Shown here: piece after piece, positions 59,579 to 64,000 of the stretch
Numbering within the stretch: position 1 is the first letter of the stretch
Layout: each line of letters starts with the position of its first letter
Assembly: GCF_036669915.1 (NCBI RefSeq)
Contig: NC_089313.1
Span: 15,069,575-15,133,574 of the forward strand
DNA: 64,000 nt
Reading direction: 5' to 3'
From: Pocillopora verrucosa
Lineage: Eukaryota > Cnidaria > Anthozoa > Scleractinia > Pocilloporidae
Program-made: the position numbers and the translations under genes
The notes under the pieces: generated by a model
What the model was told of the DNA's origin: nothing
The model's input: only the letters and a program-made list of their open reading frames with translations
Database searches by the model: none

Positions 59579-61099
59579 CTAGCAATTCACATTACTAGAA
59601 CCTGGCTCCGTTGGCTGAGCGCATTTGTAGATAGCAAAACTACCGATTCCGAAACTCCGTTGACATTCCAGTCCGTCTTGGCATTTCCTAAAGCATTTCT
59701 GTTTAAAGGAAAACACAAACATGCTAAAAAGAACTGTAACTATGTCATTTAAAGCTTTTTCAGGCGTGAGAGAGTAGTTTCTGATTTAATCAATCTCAAC
59801 GTGTTGGAATGATGTTTTCTATTTTTTTTTTACTACCTTTCGAAAAGGACGTGGAAAAGTGTTTTGAAAGGAATCTAACCGATGCAATAAGAGTTCCAAC
59901 CACTTATCAGTGAATACTCTATCTTTGAGCTGCAAGAAAAACTTGGCGGGACACACCATAATTTGGCCGATGGCCCATTTAAAGATGGTTCTTTAGGCAA
60001 CTCTCTTAGGGTATCGTTCTTTTGCATTTTTTTTTGTTGCGTTATCATCAAAATTTGGCCTAATTTAAACACTTGCCCAGTGATATAAAGATAATCATCT
60101 TACTTTGGAATCCCCGTTCGAATAATGGTCATAATTAAAACGTTATCTTAAGATTTCTACAGTTATCATTAACCGTATTGTAAAGGAGAACTACCTTACC
60201 AACAAGTCGAACTGGTAGTATCTTTTTAATCAATCTCCTGTTGAGGAGAAATGTTTTAGATCCGAATCTACAAACAATTATTTTCCACCTGCCAAAAGAT
60301 AAACCGACAACACAATCGAGTGTGAAAAGCTACATACTCGTTGACTGACAGAAGGGGTTTACTTACAGAGGAAGGATGACAGATCCTGCCCTCTCCCTTC
60401 TTGGCCAAGCACTTGGTATAACCAATTTTTTGGAAACAGCACTGAAGCGCCGCACAGTCTGCATCGCTGGAACACTGAAGATGAACAGAAGACAGGGACG
60501 TTCGATCATGAAGACTTAGTTACAATTTTAAAAATTATGACATTGCTTTTGCTTACATAATAAAGCAGAAAAATCGTTGACCACAGACAATAAAGTTTGT
60601 TCCAGTTGTCGTAGTTTGATTCAAGTAATTCAGCGATAAGAAGGAGAAGGCCCTGAAAGTCTTTTTTCCAATTTTTTTTCCCCTTAACATTTCTTCCAAA
60701 AGCACTAGTTCTACCGCTAAAGCTAAAGTTCTCTCTGTTTTATTATGGGCTTATTACGCATGTCTGCTTTTACTTGGCTAAATAATCCGTTTTAAATCTC
60801 TTAATTACTTCCTTATCTACATTTAGAGAAAGCTAAACAACAGTTTGCCTATGTAAGAAACTACCCCAAAAAGAATATGGCTTTCCTACTGATGATGCAT
60901 ACCTATTCAACTTTTAGCTTTAACCAGTTGAACTTTGCTAACATAAAGTACTTACCCTCTTTTTGAGAAGAAAGCGTTTGTTATTTTCAACTCTATCTCT
61001 CACAAAGTCGTCCTGCAAAAGGCTCAAATCCTCCTGTCTTAAGGAATTCACCACAAAGGCGAACGCCAGGCACAGAGCCAGGGACAATGCGAGCTTCAT
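59579..61099 (-). CDS. Secreted cysteine-rich protein D (same family, diverged)
   Basis: Exons in transcription order: 61099-60956, 60474-60367 and 59698-59579, giving 123 residues. Signal peptide MKLALSLALCLAFAFVVNS, a 29-residue pro-region with NNKR and ending LLKKR, then CSSDADCAALQCC in exon 2 and KCFRKCQDGLEC in exon 3, with the family's last cysteine in AIYKC. It differs from A-C in having CxxxC instead of CxC in exon 3 and one extra C-terminal cysteine. Intron positions and phases (0, 0) match A-C, and the tail PTEPGS matches gene C, so it is a diverged inverted paralogue. A TATTTAAG box sits at 61174-61167, about 70 bp before the ATG. Confidence 0.85.
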
Positions 61100-61841
61100 G
61101 TTGCCTTTTTCTGCTACAGCGCTAGCCGGGAATCTGCTGTGGATAAAGAGATATGGGTGGCACTTTCTTAAATAGACCGGAATGGTTCTGCAGCTGATCA
61201 ACCATAAAACGGAAAATCATTATTGAGAAATGAAGTGGCTTGATTTCACCCAAAGGTGTAAAAACTACGTATTACACAACTAGTTGAAAGAGAAGAAATT
61301 TTATTTATTTAAGAAGCTTAATCAAGGAAAAGCAATAATGAGAAAGCAAACATAACAAATAATTTCCTATATTAAATTTAGTTCGGCCGATTGGGATTTT
61401 AAAAAGTCATGAGGCCGGCTTAGACAGTTGTTAAACTATTCAAGGTCAACTGCACTTTGTTATTTTCGAAACAGTTTGGTTTATCACGAAATCTGTTCCA
61501 TAACTCAGTCCTCAGTAACTCAGAAAATGAAAGCGAACAAGCAGTTGCAGCTGCTAAGTCTTCGTTAATTTGAGAAGGGGACGTATCTATATGGTAAAAA
61601 GTTTACGTGACAAGAGAGGATGTTGTCCACTAACCTCTTTCTTTAACCATCAAAGCACATGCACTTGAAACAAAAACTAGAGAATTGAAAATTATTAAAA
61701 GGAACCTGCGTTCTAATAAAACTTATGGAAAATATCAAAGAAATAAGATTTAGCTATACAATAGATGATGGAGGCTAAAATTTGGTCAACTCACTCTTTT
61801 TTGTTGTTGGAAATATATTAAACCAAAAAAATACAGTTGCG
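61100..61841. other. Upstream region of gene D and left flank of the duplicated segment
   Basis: Holds the probable gene D promoter (TATTTAAG at 61167-61174 on the minus strand). No other exon seen; homology to the gene C locus starts near 61842. Confidence 0.45.
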
Positions 61842-63243
61842 AGAAAAGCGATTTATATTCGGGGTGAGCAGTTTTTATTTTACTGCCTCCATACAAAATC
61901 CTGCCAAAAAACACCATTTTCTCTTCTTTCAAACTCTTTTTGCTGATCACAGGGATATTTAGGGTTTTCATGTTAAAATAGATCACCACTCGAAAACTAG
62001 CTTGATACACTCGTCAACGTTTCTTCCTTTGATTGTCAGGGAACTCGAGGGAACCGTGAGAAACCGATTGTGACATAAACCCACCGCATTAAGCGCCATT
62101 ACGATCTGATGCGAAAATAATCAAAAGTGCAAAATGTCTGAATTCAAACGTACCAGAAATTTAAATTTTTCATAAATCTGCTCTTTGATGATATAAACAT
62201 CTTCACTCTTCCTTTTTTTCTCTTTTTTTGTTCTTCTTTTCCGACTTATCTTAGAAATGTGACGCGGACACGGATTGCGGTGTCGAACGCTGCTGCAGTG
62301 TGGTTGGAACATGCCACAACAAGAGAGGCTTTAACCAGTCAAGTAACTTAAGTGTAAGTGATTTATTTAAAGTCTGTAGGTGAAGACAGTTTTGTGAGAT
62401 TTTTTGGGTGTAAAGATAAATCCCAAAAGAGGAATTGAACAAGCTAATTTTGAGTTTATCATTCGCAGTAATCTCAGTTTGCAATCCTCGATCGCTTATC
62501 AGTTCAATCAATACAATATAATTTGAATACAGTTGATATCTTTTAGATTTTCAATGAAATCCTCCTCCTTCGCCACTTCACCTCTAAAAGACAATTCTTC
62601 TTCATATATTTCTTCCTAAATTTTATTAGACTGCCGTATCAGAAAAATAAATTTTCCGTCAACCTAGGGCAAAGTTTTACCAGTATCAGTGTTCACAAAT
62701 GTTCGCGCGAATCATTTCGAGTTACGTGTGATTCAAGCTAGTGGTTGTAGTATGGGTCCAATACTTCAAAATCAAGGGCGGGAAAAGCAATAAATTCATA
62801 CCATTATTATCAAGGACAAGGAAAATTAGAGAGGGGCTTAGTTGTTCGTAGAGCGCATAAGTCTTAACAAAACGTGCGGCGCAATCCACCCCTCGAACAA
62901 CCCTAACCCTAATCGAGATGTTTTTAAAAAGTGATTTACCCAAAGCTTCTCAAACTCTGCTTGCTGTAATGAGTTTCTGAAACCAGATAAAATTGCATGA
63001 CCCATCGCTACTTAAATTCTGCAGGCACGCAAACGATTATAAAAGCGTAATCTGATTAATGATTAACATTTTTTTGCTGCAAGGCATTCTTATCTGTTAT
63101 TTTATATTTTTTTCAGGGACTCCACAAGTGTGGTTGCAAATCCGGTTTGACCTGTCAGCCAGTTTTTTCCATTGGTTCACTTCCTATTTACCATCGCTGC
63201 AAACCAGCGCCAACTGAGGAGCCAGGCTCCGGCGACTTACAGT
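61842..63243 (+). pseudogene. 5'-truncated copy of cysteine-rich gene C
   Basis: Exon 2 (62255-62353) and exon 3 (63117-63243) match gene C, including splice sites and poly(A) signal (63266-63271). Of exon 1 only the last ~20 bp (around GCGAGAAAAGCGATTTATA) remain, so the ATG and signal peptide are gone. In exon 2 the cysteine of QSCNFS has become serine (QSSNLS), removing one of the ten conserved cysteines. Exon 3 is intact through its stop. It is probably non-functional, unless an unseen upstream exon supplies a new N-terminus. Confidence 0.85.
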
Positions 63244-64000
63244 AAGAAAATGGTTCTTAGTTTGAAATAAACGGGACCCAAAAAAAAATTATCGCGAGGA
63301 CTTTTGTTTTACACTCTTCAGGGGTACAATAGACTGCTTAGCAGGGGGAGAGGGGCCTATCATAGTCCAATCTCTCAGACAAAGAATTATCAAAAGTAGA
63401 TTTTTCGCGCGTCAGTTACTATGCAGACAAATCTAGCGGGCACTAAAACAACCCTACCAATTTTTATGTTTATGCATTCGAATCAACTGCGCTAAAGGTG
63501 TTTATTCGAAAGGGAAGAGTCAGAGGGAGGTTGTAATCGGACTTCAAATTTCGGCTCCAAGATGACATTGTCGATGTTTTGAATTTATCACAAACTGAAA
63601 TATCAAAGAGGATTATGGGACGGCAGCATCAGGGATGGGTTCAAGAATTTGGAGGTATACAGGGGGAATTCGAAGGCCTTGCAAACTGACCTTTCATCTC
63701 TGAATCGATCACTGTTAATTACCGTTTGTTGAAAAATACTGGGGGAGTCCTTAGGGTAAAATAAGAAATAAAGTAACACAATTCTTAAGGGTACAAATGA
63801 ATGAAAACAATAATTCGCATGAAAACGTCGCGTTGGTTATTGACTGACCTTTGGCGCCAATCCTATTACTCCATCAGAAACCAACCTACTCAGTTCCATA
63901 CCCTGAATACACTTTTTGACCCGATGGTATCAAGATTGAATGGTATTTAAGCGTATACATGTACCAAAGGGGACTCGAATCCCCAAGTTAGAAACACAGA
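61842..64000 (+). repeat. Segmental duplication, copy 2
   Basis: Counterpart of 43012-45170; homology runs to the right end of the window. It lies about 18.85 kb from copy 1, in the same orientation, with the minus-strand gene, the CHY/RING gene and gene D between. Confidence 0.85.

Overview
The window reads as nuclear DNA of an animal, most likely a cnidarian and probably a stony coral. It is AT-rich, its genes are split by GT-AG introns, and it carries dispersed MITE/SINE-like repeats, a large satellite array and a degenerate non-LTR retrotransposon. Nothing bacterial is present. I joined exons by hand: each join keeps one open frame across all splice phases, and known families were recognised from memory of their motifs. 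No database search was run.

Layout. 1-5,923 (+): last nine exons of a laminin alpha-like gene that stops right after a laminin EGF module. 6,983-12,784 (-): POP1, the large protein subunit of RNase P/MRP (931 codons, six exons). 13,017-21,059 (+): acyl-protein thioesterase of the LYPLA1/2 type, divergent from POP1 across 232 bp. About 22,190-25,400: satellite array of 150- and 184-bp monomers with a near-perfect 1,220-bp higher-order duplication. 26,974-34,619 (-): a coiled-coil protein of about 1,826 residues with SxIP-type motifs at its N-terminus. 37,446-44,392 (+): three tandem three-exon genes for small secreted 10-cysteine proteins of the Dickkopf Cys2/prokineticin (colipase-like) fold. 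45,762-49,531 (-): an unrecognised 212-residue protein with an N-myristoylation-type start. 49,740-50,920: a dense cluster of NF-kappaB-type motifs, partly in a tandem duplication. 51,264-58,463 (+): an RCHY1/PIRH2-type CHY/RING ubiquitin ligase with a very long acidic insert inside the CHY domain; its seventh intron holds a broken retrotransposon that is itself split by a Crypton-derived foldback insert. 59,579-61,099 (-): a fourth 10-cysteine gene. 61,842-63,243 (+): a 5'-truncated duplicate of the third 10-cysteine gene.

POP1, the thioesterase and the coiled-coil gene look like housekeeping loci. The right-hand half, from 37 kb onward, is more dynamic: a local family of secreted cysteine-rich peptides has expanded by duplication around a divergent gene pair (putative myristoylated protein and RING ligase) that shares an upstream region full of kappaB-like sites. 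That arrangement is the most interesting part of the window. Any immune or signalling role is inference from sequence, not shown.
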